Notes under the pieces: generated by a model
Told to the model about the DNA's origin: nothing
Databases searched by the model: none
What the model saw: only the letters and a program-made list of their open reading frames with translations
Translations under genes and position numbers: made by a program
Part shown: positions 31,906 to 42,568 of the stretch, piece by piece
How positions within the stretch are numbered: the first letter of the stretch is position 1
How the letters are laid out: every line of letters begins with the position of its first letter
Origin: Thermosynechococcus sichuanensis E542
GTDB lineage: Bacteria; Cyanobacteriota; Cyanobacteriia; Thermosynechococcales; Thermosynechococcaceae
DNA length: 64,000 nucleotides
NCBI RefSeq assembly: GCF_003555505.1
Contig: NZ_CP032152.1
Location: 372,001-436,000 of the forward strand
Direction of reading: 5' to 3'

Positions 31906-31931
31906 ACACTCAGAACTGAGTCAGCTTGTTT

Positions 31932-31947
31932 GGGGGCGATCGCCCCC
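31932..31947. repeat. Perfect 16-bp palindrome built on a HIP1 site, rpoB-rpoC1 gap
   Basis: GGGGGCGATCGCCCCC, a HIP1 octamer GCGATCGC extended to a perfect 16-bp palindrome in the 76-bp gap between rpoB and rpoC1. HIP1 is an abundant cyanobacterial repeat. It might form a weak hairpin but has no T run, so I do not call a terminator. Confidence 0.6.
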
Positions 31948-31981
31948 TTGATCCATTCACCGCCAAAGGATTTGTGAGTTT

Positions 31982-33850
31982 ATGCCCAGAATCGAGCAAC
32001 GCTTTGATTATGTAAAAGTGTCTCTCGCGTCACCGGAGCGCATCATCCAATGGGGACAGCGCACACTGCCCAACGGTCAAGTGGTGGGCGAGGTGACCAA
32101 GCCAGAAACCATCAACTACCGCACACTTAAGCCGGAGATGGATGGCCTCTTCTGCGAGCGGATTTTTGGCCCCGCCAAGGATTGGGAGTGCCACTGCGGT
32201 AAGTACAAACGGGTGCGCCATCGCGGCATTGTCTGCGAACGCTGTGGTGTTGAAGTCACCGAATCGCGGGTGCGCCGCCATCGCATGGGCTACATTAAGT
32301 TGGCTGCCCCGGTGACCCATGTCTGGTATCTGAAGGGGATTCCCAGCTACATGGCGATCCTACTGGATATGCCCCTGCGGGATGTAGAGCAAATTGTCTA
32401 TTTCAACTCCTATGTGGTGCTAGATCCGGGCAATCACCCCGCCCTCAGCTACAAGCAGCTCCTGAGCGAAGATCAGTGGCAGGAAATCGAAGAAGAAATC
32501 TACAGCGAAGACTCAGAGCTAGAGGGCATTGAGGTGGGCATTGGGGCGGAAGCCATTCAACGCCTGCTGCGGGATTTAGATCTGCAAGCAGAGGCTGACC
32601 AACTGCGGCAGGAAATCCTCAACTCCAAGGGGCAAAAACGCGCCAAGCTCATCAAGCGGCTGCGGGTCATTGATAACTTTATTGCCACTGGTTCCAAGCC
32701 GGAATGGATGGTCTTGACGGTGATTCCCGTGATTCCACCGGATCTGCGGCCAATGGTGCAGTTAGATGGGGGGCGCTTTGCCACCTCTGACCTCAATGAC
32801 TTGTACCGCCGCGTCATTAACCGTAATAACCGCCTTGCCCGCCTGCAAGAAATCCTTGCCCCCGAAATTATTGTCCGCAACGAGAAGCGGATGCTTCAAG
32901 AGGCGGTGGATGCCCTGATTGATAATGGGCGGCGCGGTCGCACCGTAGTGGGCGCCAATAACCGTCCCCTGAAGTCCCTTTCCGACATTATTGAGGGCAA
33001 ACAGGGTCGCTTCCGCCAAAACCTACTTGGAAAACGGGTGGATTACTCGGGGCGTTCAGTGATTGTGGTCGGGCCAAAACTGAAAATGCACCAGTGCGGC
33101 CTGCCTCGGGAAATGGCCATTGAACTCTTCCAGCCCTTTGTGATTCACCGCTTGATTCGCCAACAAATTGTCAACAATATTAAGGCGGCAAAGCGGATGA
33201 TCCAGCGCAATGACCCCCAAATTTGGGATGTGTTGGAGGAGGTCATTGAGGGTCACCCGGTGCTGCTCAACCGGGCACCAACGCTCCACCGTTTGGGGAT
33301 TCAGGCCTTTGAGCCAATTCTGGTGGAAGGGCGTGCCATTCAACTGCACCCCTTGGTGTGTCCCGCCTTCAACGCGGACTTTGACGGTGACCAAATGGCG
33401 GTGCACGTGCCCCTCTCGATTGAAGCCCAGGCGGAGGCGCGGATGCTGATGCTGGCCTCCAATAATATCCTGTCGCCGGCCACGGGCAAGCCAATTATTA
33501 CCCCTAGCCAAGATATGGTTTTGGGCTGCTATTACTTGACGGCAGAAAATCCGAAGCTACCGGATTATAGCGATCGCTACTATGCCAACTTCCAAGACGT
33601 GGTTATAGCCTACGAACAGGGACACTTGCCGCTCCATGCCTTTGTCTGGGTGCGCTACGACGGCGAGGTGGACGATGGTGACACCAGTGAACCCCGAATT
33701 ACGACCTATGAGGATGGCTCCCGTTTGCTGGAGTATCCCCTGCGGCGGATTAAGGAGGATGCCAACGGTCAACTCATTTCCCAATACATCCGCACCACCC
33801 CCGGTCGCATCATCTACAACCAAACGATTCAAGAAGCCCTAGCCAGTTAA
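31982..33850 (+). CDS. rpoC1: RNA polymerase gamma subunit (beta' N-terminal part)
   Basis: 622 residues corresponding to the N-terminal part of bacterial beta'. It has the zinc-binding [20 protein letters not shown] (about residues 72-91), the bridge to the clamp, [11 protein letters not shown] and the absolutely conserved [12 protein letters not shown] (about 464-475), whose three Asp residues hold the catalytic Mg2+. The split of beta' into rpoC1 and rpoC2 is diagnostic of cyanobacteria and plastids. rpoC2 begins 19 bp downstream. Confidence 0.98.
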   Translation: MPRIEQRFDYVKVSLASPERIIQWGQRTLPNGQVVGEVTKPETINYRTLKPEMDGLFCERIFGPAKDWECHCGKYKRVRHRGIVCERCGVEVTESRVRRHRMGYIKLAAPVTHVWYLKGIPSYMAILLDMPLRDVEQIVYFNSYVVLDPGNHPALSYKQLLSEDQWQEIEEEIYSEDSELEGIEVGIGAEAIQRLLRDLDLQAEADQLRQEILNSKGQKRAKLIKRLRVIDNFIATGSKPEWMVLTVIPVIPPDLRPMVQLDGGRFATSDLNDLYRRVINRNNRLARLQEILAPEIIVRNEKRMLQEAVDALIDNGRRGRTVVGANNRPLKSLSDIIEGKQGRFRQNLLGKRVDYSGRSVIVVGPKLKMHQCGLPREMAIELFQPFVIHRLIRQQIVNNIKAAKRMIQRNDPQIWDVLEEVIEGHPVLLNRAPTLHRLGIQAFEPILVEGRAIQLHPLVCPAFNADFDGDQMAVHVPLSIEAQAEARMLMLASNNILSPATGKPIITPSQDMVLGCYYLTAENPKLPDYSDRYYANFQDVVIAYEQGHLPLHAFVWVRYDGEVDDGDTSEPRITTYEDGSRLLEYPLRRIKEDANGQLISQYIRTTPGRIIYNQTIQEALAS

Positions 33851-33869
33851 TTTGGGAGACCCCAACACC

Positions 33870-36800
33870 ATGACTGAGAAAAAGCCTGTTTTCTTTAACC
33901 GCATCATTGACAAAAAAGGCTTGCGGGACCTGATTGCTTGGTCGTTTAGCAACTTTGGCACCGCCCGCACAGCGGAAATGGCTGATAAAGTCAAAGACCT
34001 TGGCTTTCGCTATGCCACCCGCGCCGGCGTCTCCATCAGTGTGGATGACCTGCTTGTGCCCCCGAAAAAGCAGGAACTCCTCGAAGCCGCCGAAAAGGAA
34101 ATTAAAACCGCTCAGGAGCGCTACTCGCGGGGTGAAATTACGGAGGTGGAACGCTTCCAGAAGGTGATTGACACCTGGAACACCACCAACGAAGAACTGA
34201 AAAACGAGGTGGTGCGCCACTTCCGCAATACCGATGTCCTCAACTCCGTCTATATGATGGCCTTCTCCGGGGCGCGGGGGAATCTCTCCCAAGTGCGTCA
34301 GTTGGTGGGAATGCGGGGGTTGATGGCCAATCCCCAAGGGGAAATCATTGACCTGCCCATTAAAACCAACTTCCGCGAAGGGCTGACGGTGACGGAGTAC
34401 ATTATCTCCTCCTATGGTGCCCGCAAGGGACTGGTGGATACGGCACTGCGGACGGCGGACTCCGGTTACCTGACCCGGCGCTTGGTGGATGTCTCCCAAG
34501 ATGTGATTATCCGCGAAGAGGATTGTGAAACGGAGCGGGGCATTACGCTGCGCAGTATGACGGTGGGGGATAAGGTACTGGCCCTAGAGGACCGGCTTTT
34601 GGGCCGGGTGGTGCTCAATGATGTCTGCCATCCAGAAACCGGCGAAGTGCTGGTGGCCAAAAATCAAGCCATCTCTGCTGATCTGGCCAAGAAAATTGTT
34701 GATGCGGGTATCGAAGAAGTAGTGGTGCGATCGCCCCTCACCTGCGAGGCCACTGGCTCGGTGTGTCGTCTCTGCTATGGCTGGAGCCTTGCCCACGCCA
34801 AATTGGTGGATATGGGAGAAGCCGTAGGGATTATTGCTGCTCAATCCATTGGTGAACCCGGTACGCAGTTGACAATGCGCACGTTCCACACGGGCGGGGT
34901 GTTTACGGGGGAAGTGGCTCGCCAAGAGCGTGCTCCCTTTGCTGGTACGGTGGAGTACGGCAAGAAATTACGGGTACGTCCCTACCGCACGCGTCACGGG
35001 GATGATGCCTTTATTGTCGAAACCGCTGGCAAGCTGGTGATCAAAAGTGGTCAGCAAAGCCAAGAATTTGACCTCTCCCAAGGGTCAATTGTGCTAGTGG
35101 CGGATGGTGAAACCGTTGAAGCGGGTCAATTATTGGCGGAAGTGGCGCAGGCCTCCCGCAGTGTCCGCAAGTCCACGGAGAAAGTGACCAAGGATGTGGC
35201 CTCGGATTTGGCGGGTCAAGTGAAGTTCGTCAACCTTGAGGCAGAGGAGAAGCGCGATCGCCAAGGCACCACCACCCGCATTGCCCCCAAAGGTGGCTTG
35301 ATTTGGGTACTGTCGGGGGAAGTCTATAACCTGCCCCCTGGTGCGGAGCCGGTTGTGAAAAATGGCGATCGCATTGAAGCTGGGGCTGTCCTCGCCGAAA
35401 CCACGGTAAAAACCGAGCATGGCGGTGTCGTCCGTCTCCCTGAGCAACAGGACAGCAAAGGGGGTCGCGAGGTGGAAATTATTACTGCCTCGGTGATGCT
35501 CGATAAAGCGAAGGTGCTCAAAGAAACGCAGCAGGGACGCGAGCATTACATTATTGAAACCGCCACTGGTCAGCGGTTCTCCCTGAAGGCTGCCCCCGGT
35601 ACAAAAGTCGCCAACGGTCAAGTGGTGGCCGAACTCATTGACGATCGCTACCACACCACAACGGGCGGTATCCTCAAATATGCCGACATCGAAGTGGCCA
35701 AAAAAGGCAAAGCCAAGCAGGGCTATGAAGTCCTCAAGGGGGGGACGCTGCTGTGGATCCCCGAAGAAACCCATGAGGTGAATAAGGATATTTCCCTACT
35801 GATGGTAGAAGACAACCAATACGTCGAAGCGGGGACTGAGGTTGTCAAGGACATCTTCTGCCAAAACAGTGGTGTCGTTGAAGTCATCCAGAAAAACGAC
35901 ATCCTGCGGGAAATTATTATCAAGCCCGGCGAACTGCACCTTGTGGATGATCCGGAAGCGGCACGGCTGAAGCACGGCATGTTGGCACGTCCCGGTGAAG
36001 AGGTTCTCCCCGGCCTTGTGGTGGAAACCCTCTCGCAAGTGGATTATCTGGAGGACACCCCCGAAGGGCCAGCGATTCTGCTGCGCCCCGTCCAAGAATT
36101 TAGCGTTCCTGATGAGCCATCGGTACCCAGCCAAGACTCCAGTGATAGCTCAGGGCAGTCCATTCGCCTGCGGGCCGTACAGCGGTTGCCCTACAAACAC
36201 GATGAGCGAGTTAAATCCGTTGATGGCGTTGATCTGCTGCGGACGCAGCTCGTCCTTGAAATTGGCAGCGAAGCCCCGCAACTGGCCGCTGACATTGAAA
36301 TTGTGACGGATGAGGTGGATCCAGAAGCCCAGCGCCTCCAACTGGTGATTTTGGAATCCTTGGTGATTCGCCGTGACATTGCTGCAGATCAAACCCAAGG
36401 CAGTACGTTTACTTCCCTCTTGGTCAAAGATGGCGATCACATTGGCCCCGGTGCCGTGATTGCCCGCACGGACATCAAAGCCAAGCAGGCGGGTGAGGTA
36501 CAGGGGATTTTGCGCAGTGGCGAATCGGTTCGCCGCATTCTGGTGGTTACTGAGAGCGATCGCCTGCGGATCGAGACCAACGGGGCTAAACCCACGGTCA
36601 AAGTTGGCGATCTCGTGCGTCCCGGCGATGAACTTGCCAAGGGAGTAAGTGCCCCAGAAACAGCAGCGGTAATGGCGGTAGCCGATGACCACGTGCTCCT
36701 GCGCCTAGCCCGTCCCTACCTTGTCTCACCGGGGGCAGTGCTGCAAATTGAGGACGGTGACCTTGTGCAGCGGGGGGATAACCTCGCCCTGTTGGTGTTT

Positions 36801-37850
36801 GAGCGGGCGAAAACGGGTGACATCATCCAAGGGTTACCTCGGATTGAAGAACTCCTTGAAGCGCGCCATCCCAAGGAAAAATGCGTGCTGGCTGTGCGCC
36901 CCGGCACCTGTCAAGTCACCTACAACAGTGATGACAGCGTAGATATCAAAGTCATTGAAGAGGACGGCACAATTCAGGAATACCCTGTCCTGCCGGGTCA
37001 AAACCCCTTGGTGGTGGATGGTCAAAAGGTCAATCTCGCTGACCCCCTCACCGATGGTCCTGTGGATCCCCACGACATCCTCTCAATTTACTTTGAGTAC
37101 TACAAACCCCAAGGGTTGCTCAAAGCCGCCCAAATTAGCCTTGAGAAGGTGCAATCCTTCTTGGTCAACGAGGTACAGTCGGTGTATCTCACCCAAGGTA
37201 TTGAGATTGCCGATAAACACATTGAGGTGGTTGTCCGCCAGATGACCTCCAAGGTGCGGATTGATGATGCCGGCGATACAATTGTTCTCTCTGGGGAACT
37301 CATGAGTCTGCGCCAAGCGGAGCAAGCCAACGAACCCATGGCACTCACGGGTGGTGCACCGGCCCAATATACCCCCGTCCTCCTGGGGATTACCAAGGCC
37401 TCGCTGAATACCGATAGCTTTATTTCAGCCGCCAGTTTCCAAGAGACGACACGGGTACTCACGGAAGCGGCCATTGAAGGCAAGTCCGATTGGCTGCGGG
37501 GACTCAAGGAAAACGTGATCATTGGCCGTCTTATCCCAGCGGGCACCGGCTTCAACAGCTACGAGGAAAGTAGCAATGGTGACGAAGAGTGGGAAGAGGG
37601 AGAAGATCGCTTGGGTCAAACCCACGTTATCAGCCCTGAACCCGAACCACCAACGATGACGGTCAATGTCACTGCTGACCTTGGTGAGGATGTTCTCATT
37701 GACGATGAAACCGCGCCCCACGTGATTGAAAAAATCACTGGACGGACTCGTGATTTTGAATTCGCCAGTAGTGATGCTGACGATGAGGAGGATGACCTCA
37801 CAGACGAGGACGATGACTATGGGGATGAAGAGGAGGATGACACCTTCTAA
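33870..37850 (+). CDS. rpoC2: RNA polymerase beta' subunit (C-terminal part)
   Basis: About 1326 residues. I use ATG 33870 ([11 protein letters not shown]) rather than TTG 33852. N-terminal landmarks are the [19 protein letters not shown] bridge-helix region and the trigger-loop segment [17 protein letters not shown], with a zinc-like cluster [13 protein letters not shown]. From about residue 350 a long insertion of repeated sandwich-barrel hybrid motifs runs to about 970, a cyanobacterial feature recently linked to interaction with sigma. The C-terminus resumes core beta' sequence and ends in a strongly acidic tail. A hairpin at 37874-37948 closes the operon. Confidence 0.97.
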   Translation: MTEKKPVFFNRIIDKKGLRDLIAWSFSNFGTARTAEMADKVKDLGFRYATRAGVSISVDDLLVPPKKQELLEAAEKEIKTAQERYSRGEITEVERFQKVIDTWNTTNEELKNEVVRHFRNTDVLNSVYMMAFSGARGNLSQVRQLVGMRGLMANPQGEIIDLPIKTNFREGLTVTEYIISSYGARKGLVDTALRTADSGYLTRRLVDVSQDVIIREEDCETERGITLRSMTVGDKVLALEDRLLGRVVLNDVCHPETGEVLVAKNQAISADLAKKIVDAGIEEVVVRSPLTCEATGSVCRLCYGWSLAHAKLVDMGEAVGIIAAQSIGEPGTQLTMRTFHTGGVFTGEVARQERAPFAGTVEYGKKLRVRPYRTRHGDDAFIVETAGKLVIKSGQQSQEFDLSQGSIVLVADGETVEAGQLLAEVAQASRSVRKSTEKVTKDVASDLAGQVKFVNLEAEEKRDRQGTTTRIAPKGGLIWVLSGEVYNLPPGAEPVVKNGDRIEAGAVLAETTVKTEHGGVVRLPEQQDSKGGREVEIITASVMLDKAKVLKETQQGREHYIIETATGQRFSLKAAPGTKVANGQVVAELIDDRYHTTTGGILKYADIEVAKKGKAKQGYEVLKGGTLLWIPEETHEVNKDISLLMVEDNQYVEAGTEVVKDIFCQNSGVVEVIQKNDILREIIIKPGELHLVDDPEAARLKHGMLARPGEEVLPGLVVETLSQVDYLEDTPEGPAILLRPVQEFSVPDEPSVPSQDSSDSSGQSIRLRAVQRLPYKHDERVKSVDGVDLLRTQLVLEIGSEAPQLAADIEIVTDEVDPEAQRLQLVILESLVIRRDIAADQTQGSTFTSLLVKDGDHIGPGAVIARTDIKAKQAGEVQGILRSGESVRRILVVTESDRLRIETNGAKPTVKVGDLVRPGDELAKGVSAPETAAVMAVADDHVLLRLARPYLVSPGAVLQIEDGDLVQRGDNLALLVFERAKTGDIIQGLPRIEELLEARHPKEKCVLAVRPGTCQVTYNSDDSVDIKVIEEDGTIQEYPVLPGQNPLVVDGQKVNLADPLTDGPVDPHDILSIYFEYYKPQGLLKAAQISLEKVQSFLVNEVQSVYLTQGIEIADKHIEVVVRQMTSKVRIDDAGDTIVLSGELMSLRQAEQANEPMALTGGAPAQYTPVLLGITKASLNTDSFISAASFQETTRVLTEAAIEGKSDWLRGLKENVIIGRLIPAGTGFNSYEESSNGDEEWEEGEDRLGQTHVISPEPEPPTMTVNVTADLGEDVLIDDETAPHVIEKITGRTRDFEFASSDADDEEDDLTDEDDDYGDEEEDDTF

Positions 37851-37873
37851 CTAAAATTCCCTTGATTGCAGCA

Positions 37874-37948
37874 GGCTACGGTAGAGGTTAGCACCTAATC
37901 TAGGAGTGTCCTGAGGACAAACGATAGGTGCACTTGCCGTAGCTTTTT
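37874..37948 (+). terminator. Long multi-helix terminator at the end of the rpo operon
   Basis: Starting 24 bp after the rpoC2 stop, GCTACGG (37875-37881) pairs perfectly with CCGTAGC (37937-37943) and is followed by TTTTT. Inside, GCACCTA (37891-37897) pairs perfectly with TAGGTGC (37925-37931), and GTCC-TGA-GGAC (37908-37918) forms the tip. Stacked perfect helices over 75 nt are more than a terminator needs, so a stable 3' end or processed RNA is possible. The rest of the gap to 38064 shows nothing I recognise. Confidence 0.65.
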
Positions 37949-38064
37949 GGTTCTCAAGTCGCAGATCATGCCGCGCACCGCAGGACATTTTTGCAGGGAT
38001 GCGAGAAACCTGTACCATACTCTAAAATTGGCAGTGGAGGGGTCAGAGTAAAAATCACGATTTC

Positions 38065-38895
38065 ATGCCTGTTTCAGCGTATTCCAGCCTCAGGGCGGAT
38101 CAGTTTCGTCATCCCCGCGATCGCGAGGCCACCCAAGCACTCCAACAACTGCCGGGGTTAGATATTCTTGTGCGATCGCTCCTCGGTTCGGTGGCGGAGC
38201 AGGCTCTTTACCTTGAAAACATTGGCAGTAGTCTGCGCCTGAGTGAACAGCAACTCCCAGACATTTACGGGCTTCATATCGAGGCTTGCCGTATTTTAGG
38301 TCTAGAGCCACCTCAACTGTATTTGAAACAGCATCCGGTTCCCAATGCCTATACCTTTGCCATGCGGGGCAAGCAACCCTTTGTGGTACTGCACTCCGCG
38401 CTGGTGGAATTGCTGACGCCAAGAGAATTGCAGGCAGTGTTGGCCCATGAGTTGGGACATCTGAAGTGTGAGCATGGGGTGTATCTGACGATCGCCAACC
38501 TACTGCTTTTTGCCACTAGTCAACTTTCCCCTTGGGGCTTACTCTTGGCGCAGGGATTGCAAACCCAATTGATGCACTGGTTGCGCTGTGCCGAACTCAC
38601 CTGCGATCGCGCGGCATTGTTGGTGACCCAAGACCCGCGTGTTGTCGCTTCGGTGCTCATGAAACTCTGTGGTGGTTCTCCGCAGTGGAGCGATCGCCTG
38701 AATCTTGACGCCTTCATTGCCCAGGCACGGGAATATGACGCTGCCGATCGGGGTTGGTACAACCTTTTCAAGGAATTGCAGGCCAGTCAACTCACCCACC
38801 CTTTACCTGTTCTGCGGGCACGGGAAATTCTTGCTTGGGCAGAAACTCAGCAGTACGATCGCCTCGTCAAGCAATTACACTCCGCTCGTGAATAA
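38065..38895 (+). CDS. M48-family zinc metalloprotease (HtpX-like)
   Basis: 276 residues with the zinc-binding HELGH motif (LAHELGHLKCEHGVY, about residues 131-145), the third ligand region RCAELTCDRAALLV (Glu of the ELxxD type), and hydrophobic stretches around the active site (about 147-170). M48 enzymes of this size act in membrane-protein quality control. No signal peptide. The cytochrome-b-like gene begins 2 bp after the stop, so the two are co-transcribed. Confidence 0.9.
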   Translation: MPVSAYSSLRADQFRHPRDREATQALQQLPGLDILVRSLLGSVAEQALYLENIGSSLRLSEQQLPDIYGLHIEACRILGLEPPQLYLKQHPVPNAYTFAMRGKQPFVVLHSALVELLTPRELQAVLAHELGHLKCEHGVYLTIANLLLFATSQLSPWGLLLAQGLQTQLMHWLRCAELTCDRAALLVTQDPRVVASVLMKLCGGSPQWSDRLNLDAFIAQAREYDAADRGWYNLFKELQASQLTHPLPVLRAREILAWAETQQYDRLVKQLHSARE

Positions 38896-38897
38896 CG

Positions 38898-39563
38898 ATG
38901 GCCAAATCTATTCCCTATCAACCCCTTTTGCTGCGCCTTGCCCATGGGGCGATCGCAATTTTGGCACTCCTCGCTCTCATCTCAGGGTTTTGGGTCTATA
39001 ACACCTACGATGGCCGCTGGGGAGCACTGCCCCTACCAAGGATTCCCGATATTCAAGGCCTCCACGGTACGATTGCCCTCGTTCTTTTATTGCTGTTTCC
39101 CTTCTTTGCACTGTACTGCTTTCATTGGGGCGATCGCCGGCTGTTGCATAAGAAATCCTTGACGCAACTTTCCCAAGGGAATTGGCATGCTTGGCAACGG
39201 TTAGCAAATACCCTAATGCTGGTGGCCGTCACGTTTGCCCTCATCACTGGGCGGATGATGCAGGAGGAGTGGTTGCCCATAGGTGAGCTAAATCGAGGCT
39301 GGTACTTGGCTCATTTAGGGGCTTGGAGTGTGGTGCTACTGAGTTTGCTGTCTCACTTGATTCTGGGGGCAAAGGCAGGGGGGTGGCCACTTTTGGTTTC
39401 AATGGTGAGTTTTGCAATCCGCCCAGAGGATCGGCGGGTCGGCAACTGGTGGCGTGGCAGTAGGCTCAAGCCTTCCAATCAACTGTTGTTGGGTCTAGAA
39501 ATCATTGTTTTGCTGGGGATTGTGATCGCTTTTGTCTTGCCCGCTCTCATAACTGCTCGATAA
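38898..39563 (+). CDS. Cytochrome b561/b6-like four-helix membrane protein
   Basis: 221 residues with about four to five hydrophobic segments (about 13-32, 52-72, 101-118, 137-157, 198-217). Histidines sit in or next to the helices (RLAHG at 15, QGLHG near 55, YCFHWG near 75, AHLGAW near 138, LSHLILG near 152), fitting di-haem ligation of a cytochrome-b-type domain. Electron donor and acceptor are unknown. Its 3' end overlaps the next minus-strand gene by 17 bases. Confidence 0.75.
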   Translation: MAKSIPYQPLLLRLAHGAIAILALLALISGFWVYNTYDGRWGALPLPRIPDIQGLHGTIALVLLLLFPFFALYCFHWGDRRLLHKKSLTQLSQGNWHAWQRLANTLMLVAVTFALITGRMMQEEWLPIGELNRGWYLAHLGAWSVVLLSLLSHLILGAKAGGWPLLVSMVSFAIRPEDRRVGNWWRGSRLKPSNQLLLGLEIIVLLGIVIAFVLPALITAR

Positions 39564-40149
39564 TGCCCCGCAGGCGATCGTAGTCCTCCTTGAGGAGTCG
39601 GTTCAGGTATTGGGCGGCCTGCACCAGCCACTGGCGATCGCGCTGGCGGAGTTGATACAAGGAACGCAGGGTTGCTGCCACCAAGGCATCGCCGGGTCCA
39701 TAGCGCAGGGTCAACAGTGTTCGCAAAAAGGTCAATGTGCCACTAAAGGCAATCACTTCCTCAGCGGGACACTTATAGACCTGCTGGTGCATTTGGGGTG
39801 GGCGGGGGGGCAAATGGTGATAAAAGCGTGCCTGTTCCTGAAAGCCAGTGATAGCGATCGTGATCTCCGTTTTCAACATAGCAAAAATATGGGGCTGCTC
39901 TTGCCGTAGTTGCTCTAGGGATAGCCCCAAGGCAGTGGCACGGTGAATAGTGTCAATGGGAGCCGTCACCACATAGGCAACAACACCATAAATGACGCGA
40001 TCGCCGTCGGCAATGCGCACCCAACTACCCAAGGCTGGCACTACAGGAAAATCGAGGCTAGCGGGTTCGTGGCACTGGGCAATGCAGTGATCCGTTGCTG
40101 TCTGGATAATTTCGGCAAGGGGCTGGGGGGGAGGCGATCGCCGCGCCAT
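39547..40149 (-). CDS. HAS-barrel-like hypothetical protein, 200 residues
   Basis: Soluble protein. The N-terminal half (about 30-100) has the PALGSWVRIADGDRVIYGVV pattern of a small beta-barrel resembling the HAS barrel found near HerA-type ATPases. The C-terminal half is helical (ALVAATLRSLYQLRQRDRQW). A similar gene occurs in other cyanobacteria by my recollection, but function is unknown. It lies 3 bp downstream of ndhS, so co-transcription is likely, and its tail overlaps the cytochrome-like gene by 17 bases. Confidence 0.65.
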   Translation of the reverse strand: MARRSPPPQPLAEIIQTATDHCIAQCHEPASLDFPVVPALGSWVRIADGDRVIYGVVAYVVTAPIDTIHRATALGLSLEQLRQEQPHIFAMLKTEITIAITGFQEQARFYHHLPPRPPQMHQQVYKCPAEEVIAFSGTLTFLRTLLTLRYGPGDALVAATLRSLYQLRQRDRQWLVQAAQYLNRLLKEDYDRLRGIIEQL

Positions 40150-40152
40150 CGT

Positions 40153-40371
40153 TTACTTTTTCGCTTTGCCTTTGGCCGTTGCCACGACTGGCTCTAGTTC
40201 GTTCATTTGAAACGTAACCAATTTATCCCAGTTTCCCCCTTCAAAGAGCACGGCCACTTTGCCATCCGTGACCCGCTGCACAATCCCCTGAAATTGGTAG
40301 TAGGTATCGTTGGGATTGGTGACCTTCACGGTCATACCGGGGAGAATCGTCATTGCTAAGTCGCTGGCCAT
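40153..40371 (-). CDS. ndhS: NDH-1 complex subunit S (ferredoxin-docking subunit)
   Basis: 72 residues from ATG 40371 ([20 protein letters not shown]). A longer frame from 40449 exists, but a GGGA lies about 10 bases before 40371 and the conserved part starts here. The core reads [39 protein letters not shown], an SH3-like fold matching NdhS of photosynthetic NDH-1, which forms the binding site for ferredoxin in cyclic electron flow. The C-terminus ends in a basic KGKAKK tail. Other ndh genes are not in the window. It is the upstream gene of a pair with the HAS-barrel-like gene. Confidence 0.88.
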   Translation of the reverse strand: MASDLAMTILPGMTVKVTNPNDTYYQFQGIVQRVTDGKVAVLFEGGNWDKLVTFQMNELEPVVATAKGKAKK

Positions 40372-40490
40372 CGTTTTATCCCAAAGATGTGGATGTGAAT
40401 TTATTATCTCCTGCCCTTGACCCGTTCGCGCTTTGCTGAGGGGTAGCAAAGAATAAGTGTCAGCTATGGGTTTGATGATATTTTCTTTAA

Positions 40491-40582
40491 CGGAGAGGGA
40501 GGGATTCGAACCCTCGGATAGGAGTTACCTGCCTATCAACAGATTAGCAATCTGCCGCTTTCGACCACTCAGCCACCTCTCC
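40491..40582 (-). tRNA. tRNA-Ser (anticodon GCU)
   Basis: Read on the minus strand, GGAGAGG (from 40582) pairs with CCTCTCC to form the acceptor, with G at 40491 as the discriminator base. The D arm is TGGCTGAGTGG, the anticodon loop is ATTGCTAAT with anticodon GCT, the long variable arm (TGATAGGCAGGT...ACTCCTATCCGA) is of serine type, and the T loop is GGTTCGAATCC. CCA is not encoded. It decodes AGC/AGU. Confidence 0.97.
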
Positions 40583-40598
40583 TCTTTGAGGGTTCCCT

Positions 40599-40628
40599 AT
40601 TCTAGATCACTTTTCTCCCCCTTTTCAA
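40599..40628 (-). promoter_or_regulatory. Promoter of tRNA-Ser
   Basis: On the minus strand TTGAAA (40628-40623), an 18-bp spacer and TAGAAT (40604-40599), placing +1 about 10 bases before the mature tRNA 5' end. The remaining gap to 40807 shows no further element I can support. Confidence 0.55.
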
Positions 40629-40807
40629 TCCTCGTGGTCTGCCGCTGCTGTTCTAGGTCGCGATCGCAGTCGAGAATCCATGCTAAAGTTTGGCAGAATG
40701 GGCGTGTTGTGGGAGTGAAGCACATGACTGCATGCTGGCAACCTTCACCAGTACTTAGGGGAAGTCCTACCGCGACTAAGTTGAGCAGGTTGCACGTCTA
40801 AGTTCTC

Positions 40808-42565
40808 ATGTTGAATAATTTTGCCCTGAATCCCAAAAAAATGCTGGTGTCGGGACTCCTCGCGATCGCCCCTGTGATGCTGCCTAGCTTCGTTCAAGCG
40901 ATACCCACAACTACTCCAGTAGCACAGGCCTCTCCCCAAAGGCCAGCCTCGGATGCCCTGACGCCGCTCGACCCCAATCCCGATAGACTAGCGCTTCCTG
41001 AGACGGTCAACATTGATCTCAATCAACCCCTCACCCTAGAGCAAGCCATTGAGGTGGCCATTCGCAATAACATTGGCCTGCAAATTAGTGAGCTACAACT
41101 ACAACGGGCACGGGCACAACTGCGACAGGTGCAAGCACAGCTTTATCCCACCCTTACGTTGCAAGCCAGCATTGGCCAAAATACCTCCCCCGGTGGCCAG
41201 CCTGCCTACCTGCCCCTCAACTTTCAGCAGCAACTCTCTTTACAACAGCAGCAACAGCAACAGGCGCAGCAACAGCTTCTCGCGCAACAACTGGCCGCCA
41301 GCAGTATTTTGAATACTCAGGTGCAACGGCTGCAACAGCGATTTCAAGGCCCGCAACTCACGGCGTTTACGGATCAGCAAAACCTAGAGCTGCAACAGCA
41401 ACTGCAACAACTGCAAAATAGTGCCAGTCAGGCTGCGACGCCCTCCAACTTCAGTCCCATTACCCTTGCACCAGTGAATCAACTCAACTTCACGAACTTT
41501 TTCACGAATGTTTTTGGGGCAACGGGGGGTGCAACCTTCAATGCAGCACTGGTGATGAACTATACGCTGTTTGCCGGCGGCGGGCGATCGGCAGCTATCG
41601 AAGCGGCTCGCAACCAAGTGCGCTTCAGTGAATTGGAGGTACAACGCCAGCGCCAACAACTGATCCTTGATGTCACAAATGACTATTATTTGGCACAACA
41701 GGCCAAGGTACAGGTGCAAATTGGTGAAGCAGCAGTGGCCAATGCCCAAGTGACCCTGCGAGATGCTCAGGCCTTTGAGCAAGCAGGGATTGGGACGCTG
41801 TTGGATGTGTTGACCGCAGAGGTGAACCTTGCCAATGCTCAGCAAAACTTGAGCCAAGCCCGCAATTTGGAAATCACTACCCGGCGACAGTTGGCACAGC
41901 GGTTGAATGTGAATCAGACAGTGGATGTGGCGATTGCTGGGCGCGTCGAACCCGCTGAGGAATGGTCACTTTCCCTTGAGGAGAGTATTCTCCTTGCCTA
42001 CCAAAACCGTGTTGAGCTAGAGCAGCGGCTGCTACAGCGCACGATTGCCTTGAAAAATCGTCAGGTGGCCTTGGCGGCTACCCGTCCCCAACTCAGCCTC
42101 TTTGCCAGTGGCAATATGCTGGACAAAGTCACCGATGATCTCGCACCTCGCTTTGGCTATGGGGTGGGGCTGCAAATGCAATTAGCCCTCTTTGATGGCG
42201 GCAATGCCCGTGCTAGTGCAGCTCGCCAAGAAGCCCTTGCAGCAACCGCTGAGGAACAATATGCCAATCAGAAAAACACCATTCGCCTAGAGGTGGAAAC
42301 CGCCTACACCAATCTCAGAGCCAATGAGAAAAACATTGCCACCGCACGAACAGCAGTAACCCAAGCCACTGAAGGGCTGCGCCTTGCTCGGCTGCGTTTT
42401 CAAGCGGGGGTGGGAACTCAACAGGAAGTCACGAATGCTGAAACGAATTTGACCCAAGCCCAAGGGAATCTGCTTGCCGCCATTTTGAATTACAATCGCT
42501 CCTTAGCAGCATTAAAGCGGGCTGTGGGCTATCCAGAACCAACACGTTTAGGAGTCAGGAAATAG
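40808..42565 (+). CDS. TolC-family outer-membrane channel with Gln-rich insert
   Basis: 585 residues with a signal peptide (KKMLVSGLLAIAPVMLPSFVQA) and the two repeats of outer-membrane efflux proteins: LTLEQAIEVAIRNNIGLQIS near residue 77 starts the first, and LSLEESILLAYQNRVELEQ the second. Typical pairs such as LDVLTAEVNLANAQQNL and QEVTNAETNLTQAQGNLL mark the periplasmic helices. Between the first helices is an insert of about 100 residues very rich in glutamine, including a run of seven. Likely the channel for the exporters in this genome. Ends 3 bp before gmd. Confidence 0.92.
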   Translation: MLNNFALNPKKMLVSGLLAIAPVMLPSFVQAIPTTTPVAQASPQRPASDALTPLDPNPDRLALPETVNIDLNQPLTLEQAIEVAIRNNIGLQISELQLQRARAQLRQVQAQLYPTLTLQASIGQNTSPGGQPAYLPLNFQQQLSLQQQQQQQAQQQLLAQQLAASSILNTQVQRLQQRFQGPQLTAFTDQQNLELQQQLQQLQNSASQAATPSNFSPITLAPVNQLNFTNFFTNVFGATGGATFNAALVMNYTLFAGGGRSAAIEAARNQVRFSELEVQRQRQQLILDVTNDYYLAQQAKVQVQIGEAAVANAQVTLRDAQAFEQAGIGTLLDVLTAEVNLANAQQNLSQARNLEITTRRQLAQRLNVNQTVDVAIAGRVEPAEEWSLSLEESILLAYQNRVELEQRLLQRTIALKNRQVALAATRPQLSLFASGNMLDKVTDDLAPRFGYGVGLQMQLALFDGGNARASAARQEALAATAEEQYANQKNTIRLEVETAYTNLRANEKNIATARTAVTQATEGLRLARLRFQAGVGTQQEVTNAETNLTQAQGNLLAAILNYNRSLAALKRAVGYPEPTRLGVRK

Positions 42566-42568
42566 GGG

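Noticed and set aside
35130-35774. Long minus-strand ORFs antisense to rpoC2 and rpoB
   Set aside because: Shadows caused by high-GC codon structure; compositions lack any protein motif, and the sense genes are certain.
40457-40801. 114-codon plus-strand ORF
   Set aside because: It runs across the tRNA-Ser gene in antisense; the first half is simply the tRNA complement.
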